From an uncultured Bacteroidales bacterium (GTDB taxonomy: Bacteria > Bacteroidota > Bacteroidia > Bacteroidales > UBA932), in contig ONIQ01000014.1 of the NCBI GenBank assembly GCA_900317925.1, positions 1-48,870 of the forward strand: a stretch of DNA of 48,870 nucleotides, in the 5' to 3' direction. The notes under the pieces were generated by a model, which was given only the letters and a program-made list of their open reading frames with translations, was not told where the DNA came from and made no database searches. The position numbers and the translations under genes are program-made. The first letter of the stretch is position 1; each line of letters opens with the position of its first letter. Below, in pieces: positions 34,953-44,293 of this stretch.

Positions 34953-35918
34953 TTATTTCCCGATTTTAAAATCCACGAGGATGGGCCGATGGTCGGAAGG
35001 ATGCCAGAAGTTGGAAATCTTCTGCGGATTCCGGACCGGCCGGGTGTAGTCGTCCGTTACCACGCGGGCATCGGTAACCAGTTGGAACAGAGGCGGTGTC
35101 AGGTAAACAAAGTCGATACGCGCCTTCCCGCCGGTCGTGGAGTAGAAGTTGTCCGGATTTCGTTCGGAAATCAGGTCGATGTAAGGTGTGTTCTCCAGGA
35201 TGTAATCGTGGGTGAGCAGGCGGGAATCGTTGTCCGGATACTGGTACACCCAGTTGTCCCGCCGCGAGCGGGCGTTGAAATCGCCCATCATCATCCAATA
35301 CTCCCTTGCGGCTGACGGAATGGATAGGACCGTATGCTTGCAGATGTATTCCACCTCCATGCGGCGGTAGGCGTCTCCTTCGCGGACGGCGGCGCTCGCT
35401 TCCCGCAGCTCCGGCGGCACCCCGAAGGCATATCGCTGCGGCCAGGTGTGCAAGGTGACGATGTTCAGCGTCAGGTCCTTCAGCTGGATGCGCGCCCAGC
35501 CGGCACCATGCGTGACAATCGAATCGGTTCCGTTACCGATAATTTTTTTTACATTGTCGATGGGATACCGGGAGGTGATGACCTGCGGATAATTGTCCCG
35601 CCAGCCACCCAGATAGACATAGCTGTGTCCGTAGCGGCGGGCCAGTTCGTCCCAGTTGCCCGGAAGGTACCGGTCTTGTTTGGGCATGCTCTTGTCCGTC
35701 CCCGTCAGGAAGATAGAAGAGGCTTCGCAGAAAACGCAGATATCGGGCCGCTGTTCCTTAACCCACCGGGTAAAACGCTCGTAATGGTCCCCCTGGCCGT
35801 CCCACATGCCGTTCTGGATGTTCCAGTACAGCAAGCGCAGACGGCTTTTGTCCGGCCGGGCGGCCACCAGGGCCAGGCAGGCTCCAAGGCCGGCAAGAAT
35901 CAAAAGGAGTCTTTTCAT
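34953..35918 (-). CDS. Exported endonuclease/exonuclease/phosphatase family protein
   Basis: A 321-residue protein with a signal peptide (to about VAARP). The metal-dependent phosphohydrolase fold is shown by LLYWNIQNGMW near the start, an acidic residue in VFCEAS, GDFNARS in the middle, ARIDFVYLT and the closing SDHRPIL. The substrate could be a phosphodiester, a phospholipid or nucleic acid; it cannot be told from the sequence. It follows the fucosidase by 12 bases and is probably co-transcribed with it. Confidence 0.88.
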   Translation of the reverse strand: MKRLLLILAGLGACLALVAARPDKSRLRLLYWNIQNGMWDGQGDHYERFTRWVKEQRPDICVFCEASSIFLTGTDKSMPKQDRYLPGNWDELARRYGHSYVYLGGWRDNYPQVITSRYPIDNVKKIIGNGTDSIVTHGAGWARIQLKDLTLNIVTLHTWPQRYAFGVPPELREASAAVREGDAYRRMEVEYICKHTVLSIPSAAREYWMMMGDFNARSRRDNWVYQYPDNDSRLLTHDYILENTPYIDLISERNPDNFYSTTGGKARIDFVYLTPPLFQLVTDARVVTDDYTRPVRNPQKISNFWHPSDHRPILVDFKIGK

Positions 35919-35930
35919 CCTGTTGAACGA

Positions 35931-37265
35931 TTATCGGGTCACTTCCAAAACCGTATCGATCTCTTCCACCATCTCCTGCGGGATGCGGACGGTGAGGAAG
36001 CCGTCTTTGCTGACGGTGCAGGGGAGGACGGCTCCGGTGCTGACCACCTTGACGGTCTTCACTTTGGGCCCCTCCCAGGCCATGGAGAGGAGGGCTTCCT
36101 TGCCGTTGCTCGGGAGGGCTTCCGGCGCAATTACGTGCAGGAAAAGGCTTTCCGCGTTAGCCGTGGTAACGCCCCAGCCCTGGTCGGGGAGGCCGGTTTT
36201 GTCCGTCCCATCTACACTGCGGGCATGGGTGCGCATCCACTCACCGATGCCTTTCAGGCGTTCCGCGCTTTGCCAGGGGATGCGGCCGTCGGCCTGGGGA
36301 CCGATGTTCAGCAGCAGGTTGCAGCCTTTGGATGCCGCCTTCACCAGCAGGCGCACCAACTCGGTGGTGGACTTGTAATTGAGGTCCTTGACGGTATAGC
36401 CCCAGGATTTGTTCATGGTCTGGCACATCTCCACGGGCATGACCGTGCTTACCTGCTGGCCCTCGCTGTAGCCGGCCGTGTTCTGGCCGGGGAGGTCGCG
36501 CTCGAACATCTGGAAATCTTCTCCCTCAAACGGGGTGATGTGGTGGTTGTTGCCAATTAGGCAGTCCGGCTTGATGGCATGGATGAAGCGGTAGAACTCC
36601 GGCATCCGCCAGTCGAAGGGAATCTGGTCCCGTTTGTGGTCCCAGACGCCATCGAACCACAGTCCGCCCGTGTACGGATACTGGGTGAGCAGTTCCTTGA
36701 CCTGGGTTTCCATAAACCGGAAATAGCTGTCGTAGTTTTCCTGTCCGCCCTTGCGGCCGGTTTTCTTGCCCGATTCGCCGATGGGATAATCCTCGCGGAT
36801 CCAGTCCAGCAGCGAATAGTACAGGTGCAGGCGGATGCCGCCCTCTTTGCAGGCTTTTTCCAATTCGCCCACGATATCGCGGCCGAAAGGCGTGCCGTCC
36901 ACGACGTTATAGGCCGATGTGGCGGTCTTGAACATGGAAAAGCCGTCGTGGTGGCGGGAGGTGAAGGTCAGGTAACCCGCCCCGGCGTCCTTGAAAGCGG
37001 CCACCCACTCGTCTGCGTCGAAGCCGACGGGATTGAAGGATGCCGCCGCCTTGGCGTATTCGTCTTTGTTCAGCTCGCCCAGGTGGAGGTACCATTCGCC
37101 TTGGGCGTACGAGGCGTAGAGTCCCCAGTGGATGAAGATGCCCAGTCGTTTCTGTGTAAATTCCTTACGGGCCGCGAGGTTGCTTTCTGAGGGAACGTAG
37201 CCTTGGGCGCAGAGGGGAAAGAGGCTGCAGGCAAGCAGCAGGAGAGTCAGGATTCTTTTCGTCAT
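35931..37265 (-). CDS. Alpha-L-fucosidase, GH29
   Basis: This enzyme releases terminal L-fucose from glycans. The 444-residue product has a signal peptide ending at PLCAQG, so it acts in the periplasm or outside. The GH29 catalytic barrel is clear: GIFIHWGLYA, the substrate-binding HHDGF (H105-H106), and the nucleophile region GGLWFDGVWD with D205. A C-terminal beta domain follows the barrel. Along with the sulfatase at 45350 it suggests attack on fucosylated, sulfated glycans such as mucin or plant or algal polymers. No SusC/SusD pair is in the window. Confidence 0.93.
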   Translation of the reverse strand: MTKRILTLLLLACSLFPLCAQGYVPSESNLAARKEFTQKRLGIFIHWGLYASYAQGEWYLHLGELNKDEYAKAAASFNPVGFDADEWVAAFKDAGAGYLTFTSRHHDGFSMFKTATSAYNVVDGTPFGRDIVGELEKACKEGGIRLHLYYSLLDWIREDYPIGESGKKTGRKGGQENYDSYFRFMETQVKELLTQYPYTGGLWFDGVWDHKRDQIPFDWRMPEFYRFIHAIKPDCLIGNNHHITPFEGEDFQMFERDLPGQNTAGYSEGQQVSTVMPVEMCQTMNKSWGYTVKDLNYKSTTELVRLLVKAASKGCNLLLNIGPQADGRIPWQSAERLKGIGEWMRTHARSVDGTDKTGLPDQGWGVTTANAESLFLHVIAPEALPSNGKEALLSMAWEGPKVKTVKVVSTGAVLPCTVSKDGFLTVRIPQEMVEEIDTVLEVTR

Positions 37266-37270
37266 GGTTA

Positions 37271-37302
37271 TTTGCTCTTTCTTACAAAGATAGCTAATTT
37301 TG
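37271..37302 (+). promoter_or_regulatory. Promoter of the YgjP-type hydrolase gene
   Basis: TTTG at 37271-37274, a 20-base spacer and TAATTTTG at 37295-37302 match the consensus exactly. It starts just 6 bases from the divergent fucosidase ATG. Confidence 0.8.
37285..37292 (-). promoter_or_regulatory. -7 box of the fucosidase gene
   Basis: On the minus strand this reads TATCTTTG, 19 bases before the fucosidase ATG. It lies between the two boxes of the plus-strand promoter, so the divergent promoters overlap. No -33 box is recognised. Confidence 0.55.
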
Positions 37303-37320
37303 CAGTAGAAAAATACCCCG

Positions 37321-37890
37321 ATGCCGGAAAACAGCGAAAAAATCTATCAGGACGAACAGATCGGGCCGGTGCGGCTGTGCAAAAGCGCGCGTGTCCGGCG
37401 CATCATCGTGCGGGTTCACCCGATAAAGGGGGTGAGCGTGACGGTTCCGCGGTGGATGCCGTATGCGGCCGGCATCGTGTTTTTCCGGTCGCGGCGCGAT
37501 TGGGTGCTGGCCGTCCTGGAGCGCCAGCGTTCGCAGGGCGTTCCCCGGGAAAGCCTGTCGGAAGGGGAGATCGAGGCGATGCGGGCGCAGGCCAAACGCG
37601 AACTGCCGCCCAGGCTGGCAGAACTGGCCGCCCTGCACGGTTTTACGTATAACCGGGTCTTTATCAAGAACAATGCGTCCAATTGGGGCAGTTGTTCGGC
37701 CAAGGGGAATATCAACCTGAACCTGCGGCTGGTGGCGGTGGAGCCGCACCTTCGCGACTATGTTATCCTCCACGAACTCTGCCACTTGCGCCATCCCAAC
37801 CACGGTCCCGGTTTCCACGCCCTGCTGGAACAGGTGTGCCCCGGCCACCGTGCGCTTCGGAAAGAATTGCTCCGCTATCCGCTGCGATAG
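37321..37890 (+). CDS. YgjP-type (DUF45, M48-like) metal-dependent hydrolase
   Basis: A 189-residue cytoplasmic protein. The zinc motif HELCH (H151, E152, H155) and the further H161 in NHGPGFH form a gluzincin-like site. The upstream NNASNWGSCSAKGNINLNL segment is characteristic of the YgjP/DUF45 family. The product is shorter than the usual 230 or so residues because the N-terminal part is compact. Such proteins are thought to be peptidases; the substrate is unknown. It has its own promoter and stands alone before the polysaccharide-export operon. Confidence 0.88.
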   Translation: MPENSEKIYQDEQIGPVRLCKSARVRRIIVRVHPIKGVSVTVPRWMPYAAGIVFFRSRRDWVLAVLERQRSQGVPRESLSEGEIEAMRAQAKRELPPRLAELAALHGFTYNRVFIKNNASNWGSCSAKGNINLNLRLVAVEPHLRDYVILHELCHLRHPNHGPGFHALLEQVCPGHRALRKELLRYPLR

Positions 37891-37902
37891 TCGCGCGCAT
37901 AC

Positions 37903-37933
37903 CTTGTTATTCCGAAATTTCTTCGTACTTTTG
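37903..37933 (+). promoter_or_regulatory. Promoter of the polysaccharide-export operon
   Basis: CTTG at 37903-37906, a 19-base spacer and TACTTTTG at 37926-37933, one mismatch from consensus. About 45 bases of leader would precede the ATG at 37985. Confidence 0.65.
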
Positions 37934-37984
37934 TCAATTAAATTGCCGAAATAGCGATAAATCATAAAAAACAGTAATAAGGAT

Positions 37985-40702
37985 ATGAGAAAAATCACAA
38001 TTGTTTTCCTCCTGGCGGCCGTCGCGCTGACGGCGCTGCCGCGTCCGGTAATGGCCCAGCCCGCCAACCTGATGGCGATGGCCCAGGCAGAATTGCAAAA
38101 ACGCGGCCTGGACGAAGCGGAGGTCCGTGCCCGTTTGTTGGAGAACGGAATCGATGTGGACAACATTCCTCCGCAGGAGTATCCGGCCTATCAGAGCCGT
38201 GTAACGGCTATCTTGAACCAGATGCAGGCCGAAAAGGCGGGCAATGCTGCTGCTGTTGGTGAAGCTGCTGCCGAGACGGGTGGTGCGGCCATTGCCACGG
38301 TGGTCCCTGCTACCGAAGTGGCCCCGGATGAGGCCAAAGTGTCTGCGACAACTGCTGATGAAGCGGCTGCCGAAGCCGAGGCTGCGCGTAAATCTACGGT
38401 AGCGGAAGCAACACAGGAGCCCGGAGGAGACATTTATGGACATGCCCTGTTTACGGGCCGCTCTCTGGAGGTTTTCCGCACGACGGACGGCGCGCAGGCT
38501 CCCGATACCTATATCTTGGGCGAGGGTGACGAGGTCCATATCTCCATTTTCGGCTCCTCCCAGACCGAAATGCACCAGCGGATTGGTCTTGATGGTTCCA
38601 TCCAGCCGGCCGGTTCTACCAAAATCTTCCTGAAGGGAATGACGTTGGCCCAGGCCCGAGATGCCGTGCGCAATAAATTGTCGCAGCATTTCTCTTTCCG
38701 CCCGGACCAGATTGCCGTTACCATTACCACGGCCCGTACGGTGCAGGTTAGCCTTTACGGAGAGGTGAACGTGCAGGGTGGCTTTACAATGTCGGCCTTG
38801 AATACTACGTTTAATGCCATTGCGGCGGCCGGTGGGCCTTCGCCTATCGGATCAGTCCGTAATATCCAGATGTCGCGTAGCGGTAAGACGTACCGCCTTG
38901 ACCTCTACAAGTTTATGATGCATCCCGAGGTAAACATGAACTACGACCTGCAGAATGGTGATGTGTTCTTTGTACCGGTGGCCCAGAAGGTGGTGCGCAT
39001 CGAGGGAGCCGTGAACCGACCGATGCGGTACGAGTTGGTGGAAGGGGAAACCCTTACGGATCTGATTCGCTATGCCGGCGGCCTTACCTACAATGCCTAT
39101 CCGAATTTTGTGCAGATTGAGCGGCAGCAGGACGGAGAAGTGAAGTTGCTGGAATACGACCTTTCTTCCGTGATGAACGGCAAGGTGGTGAGCCTGCAGG
39201 CGGGCGATGTGGTTCGCCTCAAGGCATCCAACCAGCCGATTGAAAATTATGTAACCGTCTCCGGAGACGTGTATTACGAAGGCCGGTATGATCTGGCAAA
39301 GAACCGCAGCCTGAAGGCCTTGCTGGACCAGGCCAAACCGAAATACACGGCCAAGACGGATATCGTATTCGTGGAGCGTACCCGCCCCGACAACAGTGTG
39401 GAGGTTCTGACCGTCCCCTTCCCGGGAATCAACGGGAACCCGGACTTCTCCCTGCAGGAGCGTGATGCTGTCCGGGTGCTGAGCCAGGAAAACTATCGTG
39501 ACCTGGCAACGATCACCGTGGCCGGCCAGATCCGCAGGCCCTTCACCCGTGATTTCAACATGAACGACCGGATGACCATCGGTCAGGCCCTTGAATATGC
39601 CGGCGGCTTGAAGCCGAGCGTCTATCCCGTGGCATACATTTTCCGCAAGGATCTGTCCAACCCGTCCAAGATGCAGTATCTGCAGGTTTCCCTGGACCGC
39701 GACAAGGACAAGTACCTCCAGCCGGGTGACAGCCTGAAGATCTTCGACAATACCACCTATACCAACATCGGCGAGGTGAGCGTGAGCGGTGCCGTGAAAG
39801 AACCGGTGCGGATTACGTACGATTCTTCCATTACCGTACACGACCTGCTTTCCATGGCGGGAGGTTTTGAAGTAGGGGCTGCCTACAACCGGGTGGAAGT
39901 GTTCCGGGTGAATATCTCCAAGACCAATGAGGTAGAGTATAAACTGATGACCCTCACCGTGGACGACAATTACTTCCCCGTGGGAGGAGATTTCCAGATC
40001 CAGCCGTTCGACCGTTTCGTCGTGCGCCGGACCCCGAATTTCTCTACCGGACGTTCCGTTGAGGTGAACGGACGCGTCGCCTATCCCGGCGAATATGTCC
40101 TGGAAGATGGTAAAACGCACCTTTCCGAGATTGTCGAAAAGGCGGGCGGGATGCTGGACGATGCCACTCCGTATGCCGTGTTGATCCGTACCTATCGCAG
40201 CCGCGGCCCCATTTCCGTAAACCTGAAGGAGATGAAGCGCCACCGCAGGAATATTGAATACGATCCCATCCTGATGGAAGGAGACGTGGTGGATATCAAC
40301 CGCTTGGAGAATACGGTCATTATCCGTCCTACGGGAACCCGGATGGACCAGTATGTCCCGGACGACCTTCTGTCAGACCAGAAGACCCTTACCTTCAAGG
40401 GCCGTCGCAACGCCGCCTGGTATATCCGCCACAATGCGGGCGGCTTCCAGCGGAATGCCGACAAGAACAGCGTTACGGTTACCCTCCCGAACAATGAGTG
40501 CGAATCTGTCCGCCGTTTCCTGTGGATCCGCAATTATCCGGAGGTGGAACCCGGCAGCATCGTCACCCTGTCGATGAATCCGGAAAAGGTCCGGAAGGAA
40601 GCCGAACCCAAGGAAAAAGTAGATTTGGAGAGCACCTTGTCCAAGGCCCTGTCCTCCATTATGTCCGTCGTGTCTATTTTGCTGCTTGCAACAAGATTGT
40701 AA
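37985..40702 (+). CDS. Wza-like polysaccharide export protein with SLBB domains
   Basis: The 905-residue product resembles the outer-membrane exporters of capsule or exopolysaccharide. Order: signal peptide (to about VMAQ), an N-terminal helical part, an Ala/Glu-rich linker (about 80-145), the Poly_export domain (from about TYILGEGDEVHISIFG) and several SLBB repeats (for example VNRPMRYELVEGETLTDLIRYAGG and VKEPVRITYDSSITVHDLLSMAGG). A C-terminal hydrophobic helix ends the protein. It is far longer than the 380 or so residues of E. coli Wza, in line with the Bacteroidota form. A Wzz-like gene follows 4 bases later. No glycosyltransferases lie nearby. Confidence 0.88.
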   Translation: MRKITIVFLLAAVALTALPRPVMAQPANLMAMAQAELQKRGLDEAEVRARLLENGIDVDNIPPQEYPAYQSRVTAILNQMQAEKAGNAAAVGEAAAETGGAAIATVVPATEVAPDEAKVSATTADEAAAEAEAARKSTVAEATQEPGGDIYGHALFTGRSLEVFRTTDGAQAPDTYILGEGDEVHISIFGSSQTEMHQRIGLDGSIQPAGSTKIFLKGMTLAQARDAVRNKLSQHFSFRPDQIAVTITTARTVQVSLYGEVNVQGGFTMSALNTTFNAIAAAGGPSPIGSVRNIQMSRSGKTYRLDLYKFMMHPEVNMNYDLQNGDVFFVPVAQKVVRIEGAVNRPMRYELVEGETLTDLIRYAGGLTYNAYPNFVQIERQQDGEVKLLEYDLSSVMNGKVVSLQAGDVVRLKASNQPIENYVTVSGDVYYEGRYDLAKNRSLKALLDQAKPKYTAKTDIVFVERTRPDNSVEVLTVPFPGINGNPDFSLQERDAVRVLSQENYRDLATITVAGQIRRPFTRDFNMNDRMTIGQALEYAGGLKPSVYPVAYIFRKDLSNPSKMQYLQVSLDRDKDKYLQPGDSLKIFDNTTYTNIGEVSVSGAVKEPVRITYDSSITVHDLLSMAGGFEVGAAYNRVEVFRVNISKTNEVEYKLMTLTVDDNYFPVGGDFQIQPFDRFVVRRTPNFSTGRSVEVNGRVAYPGEYVLEDGKTHLSEIVEKAGGMLDDATPYAVLIRTYRSRGPISVNLKEMKRHRRNIEYDPILMEGDVVDINRLENTVIIRPTGTRMDQYVPDDLLSDQKTLTFKGRRNAAWYIRHNAGGFQRNADKNSVTVTLPNNECESVRRFLWIRNYPEVEPGSIVTLSMNPEKVRKEAEPKEKVDLESTLSKALSSIMSVVSILLLATRL

Positions 40703-40706
40703 TTTC

Positions 40707-41831
40707 ATGGAAGAGAATCCCAATATTGATAATTACCAGGACGAAGGCATCGATATCCTGGCTTTGGTCAAGCAGCTTTGGGCCGGCCGCAAAACGATTA
40801 TCATCTGCACCGTCATTTTCATGGCGCTGGGCTTTGTGGCCGCGCTGACGATGAAGCGTACGTACACGGTCTCCACCATCATGGTGCCCCAGATGAATTC
40901 CGGAAAGAGTTCGTCTTTGAGCAGCTTGGCCTCCCTGGCCGGTTTCGACCTGGGCATGACCAACACGACGGCCGACCTTTCGCCGCTGGCCTATCCGAAG
41001 ATCGTCAGCAGTACGCCGTATCAGCTGGAACTGATTTATACGCCGGTCCATTATGAGAAGGTGGACCACCCGGTGAGCATGTACACGTATTTCAAAGAGT
41101 ACACCAAACCCAGTGTGATGGGCGTAATCAAGAAGTACACGATCGGCCTGCCGTTCACCCTTCTGGGAATGCTCCAGAAAGAGAAGCCCGAGGTGACCCT
41201 GCCGGGCGGCGAGGGAGACTCTCTTCCCAAACCGCTGGTCCTTTCCAAGGACGAGGATAAACTCCTGAAGGTCATTGCGCCGAAGGTTAACCTGGCGGTG
41301 GACAAGAAGGAAGGGTATATTACCCTCTCCGTTACCGGCTCCGAGCCCATCCAGACGGCCGAACTGGCCATGAAGGCCCAGCAACTGCTGTCCGACGAGG
41401 TTGTCCGTTTCCGTACGGATAAGTCGCAGCGGGAACTGGATTATATCCAGGCCCGTTACAACGAGATCAAACAGGAAGCCGAGTCCTACCAGACCATGAT
41501 GGCTACGATCTCCGACCGTTCGCAGAACATGCTTACGTCAAAGTCGCGGATTGAGATGGAACGCATCCGTTCCAAATACACGGTGGCCAATACGGTCTAT
41601 GCCGAAATGGCCAAACAGCTGGAGCAGGCCAAGATGCAGGTGAAGAAGGATACACCGGTCATAACGGTCATCCAGCCGGTCACGGTGCCGATGAAACCGT
41701 CCAACAGCCGGGCCAAGACCTTGTTTGTATGGGTTTTCATGGGTATATTGCTGGGTTGTGGACTGGTCTTTGGAAAGGGATACTGGCCCAAGGTAAAAGA
41801 GATGTTTGCTGCCAAACCGGAAGAGGAGTAG
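40707..41831 (+). CDS. Wzz-family polysaccharide chain-length determinant
   Basis: The 374-residue inner-membrane protein has an N-terminal helix (about 30-48), a large periplasmic part with a helical region (SQRELDYIQARYNEIKQEAESY), and a C-terminal helix (about 345-362) preceded by a Pro-rich segment (TVIQPVTVPMKPSNSRAK). No Walker motifs or Tyr-rich tail follow, so it is not fused to a tyrosine kinase. The ATG at 40707 gives MEENPNIDNYQDEGIDIL; an upstream start overlaps the Wza-like gene. It likely works with that protein in polysaccharide assembly. Confidence 0.88.
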   Translation: MEENPNIDNYQDEGIDILALVKQLWAGRKTIIICTVIFMALGFVAALTMKRTYTVSTIMVPQMNSGKSSSLSSLASLAGFDLGMTNTTADLSPLAYPKIVSSTPYQLELIYTPVHYEKVDHPVSMYTYFKEYTKPSVMGVIKKYTIGLPFTLLGMLQKEKPEVTLPGGEGDSLPKPLVLSKDEDKLLKVIAPKVNLAVDKKEGYITLSVTGSEPIQTAELAMKAQQLLSDEVVRFRTDKSQRELDYIQARYNEIKQEAESYQTMMATISDRSQNMLTSKSRIEMERIRSKYTVANTVYAEMAKQLEQAKMQVKKDTPVITVIQPVTVPMKPSNSRAKTLFVWVFMGILLGCGLVFGKGYWPKVKEMFAAKPEEE

Positions 41832-41835
41832 CCCT

Positions 41836-42258
41836 ATGTATCAGTATCGTCAGTCGGGCGACACCTATGTTGTCAGCATTGATAACCACGAAGAAATCGT
41901 TGCCGCCCTGGCCCAGTTCTGTACGGAGCAGGGTATCCTTTCCGGCCGTATCGACGGAATCGGAGCCGTGAATTCTGCGACCCTGCGCTTCCTGGATCCG
42001 GTTACCAAGAAATACGTTGACCGGACCTTCGACGAGCAGATGGAAATTGCTGCTCTGGTGGGGAACATCTCCGAAAAGGACGGGAAAGTCTATCTGCATC
42101 TGCACGCGACGTTCGGCCGCCGGGATTATACCGCGGTGGCCGGACACCTGCTGTGCAGCCGGGTCAACGGGGCCTGTGAGGTGTTTGTCACACGCCATGC
42201 CTGCCCGGTGGGCCGCCGTTTCGACGAGGAAACCGGCCTGAACCTCTACCAATTCTAA
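41836..42258 (+). CDS. PPC/DUF296 domain protein
   Basis: A 140-residue protein formed of a single PPC (plant and prokaryote conserved) domain. Signatures are GIDGIGAVNSATLRF (reads RIDGIGAVNSATLRF), the HLHATFGRRD segment with its His residues, and GHLLCSRVNGACEVF. In plants the domain is part of AT-hook DNA-binding proteins, but the bacterial single-domain form has no known activity, and no DNA-binding motif is visible here. It lies 4 bases after the Wzz gene and 24 bases before a dicarboxylate carrier. Confidence 0.88.
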   Translation: MYQYRQSGDTYVVSIDNHEEIVAALAQFCTEQGILSGRIDGIGAVNSATLRFLDPVTKKYVDRTFDEQMEIAALVGNISEKDGKVYLHLHATFGRRDYTAVAGHLLCSRVNGACEVFVTRHACPVGRRFDEETGLNLYQF

Positions 42259-42282
42259 TAACCATTTGATTAATAACACAAT

Positions 42283-43668
42283 ATGACGCCTTTGATGATT
42301 GTTCAGCTGCTCATTGTCCTGGCAGCCTTGTACGTTGGTTCCCGATACGGATCCCTGGCGCTCGGCGCCATCTCCGGAATCGGCCTGGCCATCCTGGTTT
42401 TCGGGTTCGGCCTGAAACCCGGAACGCCTCCCACCGATGTGATTTATATCATAATCGCTGCCGTTACCTGTGCGGGTACGTTGCAGGCATCGGGCGGTAT
42501 GGACTGGATGATTCAGATTGCGGAGCGGATGCTGCGCAAACATCCCGACCACATTACCTTCCTGGGGCCGCTGGTGACCTTCTTCCTGACCGTGCTGGTG
42601 GGTACCGGCCATGTGGTCTATACCATCATGCCGATTATCTGCGACATCGCCCTGAAGAAAGGAATCCGGCCCGAGCGTCCCTGTGCCGTGGCTTCCGTGG
42701 CCTCGCAGGTGGGAATTACCTGCTCGCCGATTGCCGCTGCCGTGGTGGCGTTCGTAACCATCTCCAACGCCAATGGCTACATGGTTTCCATCCCGCAGGT
42801 CCTGCTGGTGACGATTCCGGCCTGCCTGATTGGCCTGATGTGCGCCTCGGCCGCCTCCTACAAGCGGGGGAAAGACCTGGACAAGGATCCGGAATTCCTT
42901 CGGAGGAAGGCCGATCCGGAACTATATAATTATATGTATGGTTCCTCTGCCACCACCCTCGACAAGGTTATCGGCCGCGAGGCAAAGGCATCGGTGTTCA
43001 TCTTCCTGGGTTCCCTGCTCGTAATTGTGGGTTTTGCGTTCTGCCAGATGATCCAGGTGGACCAGAATGGCGAATCCGTCTCCCTGGCCAAGGCCATGGG
43101 AATCCCGAAGATGAACATCATCATCCAGATTATCATGCTGACCGCGGCGGCCTGCAACATCATGTTTTGCAAAGCCATGCCGAAGAAGGCGGTCGGCGGT
43201 GCGGTCTGGCAGTCCGGCATGGTGGCCGTGGTGGCCATCTACGGCATTGCCTGGCTGGCCGACACCTATTTCGGCAACTACATGGAGCAGATGAAATTGA
43301 TGCTCACCGACCTGGTGACCAACTACCCCTGGAGCATCGCCTTCGTGTTCTTCCTGGTGAGTGTGCTCATCAATTCCCAGGGAGCCGTGGTCGTGGCCTT
43401 CCTGCCGCTGGCCTATCAGCTTGGAATTGCCGGTCCGGTGCTGCTGGGCGTGCTGCCGAGCGTGTACGGGTATTTCTTCATCCCGAACTATCCGTCCGAT
43501 ATCGCCACGGTGAACTTCGACCGTTCCGGAACGACGGTGATCGGGAAGTATTTGTTGAACCATAGTTTCATGATGCCGGGACTCATCAGCGTCATCGTAT
43601 CCACCGTGGTGGGTTACCTGATGACCTGTGTCCTGTTCCCGGGCTATTTTGCGAGTTTTGTGAATTAA
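42283..43668 (+). CDS. dcuB: Anaerobic C4-dicarboxylate transporter, DcuA/DcuB family
   Basis: The 461-residue inner-membrane carrier has about 11-12 helices. Family signatures include GSLALGAISGIGLAI, GTGHVVYTIMPIICDIALKKGIRPERP, ASQVGITCSPIAAAVV and PNYPSDIATVNFDRSGTT near the C terminus. Dcu proteins exchange fumarate, succinate, malate or aspartate under anaerobic conditions; succinate export with fumarate or aspartate uptake is the natural role in a succinate-producing bacterium. Whether it is DcuA- or DcuB-like cannot be settled by eye. Confidence 0.93.
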   Translation: MTPLMIVQLLIVLAALYVGSRYGSLALGAISGIGLAILVFGFGLKPGTPPTDVIYIIIAAVTCAGTLQASGGMDWMIQIAERMLRKHPDHITFLGPLVTFFLTVLVGTGHVVYTIMPIICDIALKKGIRPERPCAVASVASQVGITCSPIAAAVVAFVTISNANGYMVSIPQVLLVTIPACLIGLMCASAASYKRGKDLDKDPEFLRRKADPELYNYMYGSSATTLDKVIGREAKASVFIFLGSLLVIVGFAFCQMIQVDQNGESVSLAKAMGIPKMNIIIQIIMLTAAACNIMFCKAMPKKAVGGAVWQSGMVAVVAIYGIAWLADTYFGNYMEQMKLMLTDLVTNYPWSIAFVFFLVSVLINSQGAVVVAFLPLAYQLGIAGPVLLGVLPSVYGYFFIPNYPSDIATVNFDRSGTTVIGKYLLNHSFMMPGLISVIVSTVVGYLMTCVLFPGYFASFVN

Positions 43669-43669
43669 G

Positions 43670-44284
43670 ATGAAAAAGATTTGGATTATTGCGGTTGCCC
43701 TGATGATGGGCACCGCCGTTGCTTTCGCCCAGACGGACGAGCCGAAAAATGAATTCTCCGTAGCTTGGGGAGGCCTCTCCAACAGTCAGGTCCTGAATAC
43801 CTTCGTGGACGTGTTCTCGGCGGCGTTCGAGTCCATTGTCGATAAGGGAACCAAGTGGGATGACGTGGCCGATTTCGGGACCATCTCGGCCGAGTATTTC
43901 CATCACGTAAGTCCGGTGGTTTCGCTGGGTGCGATTGGCGTTTTCAACATCCACAACCGCGACCTGCAGAAGGACGGGAAAACAATCGGTTCTAACAACC
44001 GTAGTTTCATTACACTCCTGCCGGCCGTGAAATTCAGCTGGCTGCGGAAAAACAGCTGGGGTATGTATTCCAAACTGGGCGCCGGCGCTTCGCTGCTCGT
44101 GTCCAAGGAAAAGACGGATGCTACGCCTTCCAGCGAGGCCATTGACAATACGAAGTGCAGCGTTCTGTTCAACTTCCAGGTTTCGGCCCTCGGTGTGGAG
44201 TTCGGCCGTTCCCTTCGCGGTTTCTGCGAGGCCGGTTTTGGCGAGCAGGGCGTCTTCTTGGTGGGTTTGCGTTATCGCTTCTAA
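43670..44284 (+). CDS. Outer-membrane beta-barrel protein, unknown function
   Basis: A 204-residue protein with a signal peptide (to AFAQ). The mature part shows alternating strands rich in aromatic and Gly residues (ISAEYFHHVSPVVSLGAIGVF, GMYSKLGAGASLLV) and ends in the aromatic C-terminal motif LRYRF typical of outer-membrane barrels. It probably has eight or so strands. It begins 1 base after the Dcu stop, which ties it to the transporters by translation. No substrate can be proposed. Confidence 0.8.
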   Translation: MKKIWIIAVALMMGTAVAFAQTDEPKNEFSVAWGGLSNSQVLNTFVDVFSAAFESIVDKGTKWDDVADFGTISAEYFHHVSPVVSLGAIGVFNIHNRDLQKDGKTIGSNNRSFITLLPAVKFSWLRKNSWGMYSKLGAGASLLVSKEKTDATPSSEAIDNTKCSVLFNFQVSALGVEFGRSLRGFCEAGFGEQGVFLVGLRYRF

Positions 44285-44293
44285 CTTTTGACG

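Noticed and set aside
38221-38420. The Ala/Glu-rich linker of the Wza-like protein as a third copy of the palindromic element
   Set aside because: It has a similar composition, but neither the core sequence nor complementary arms were found in it.
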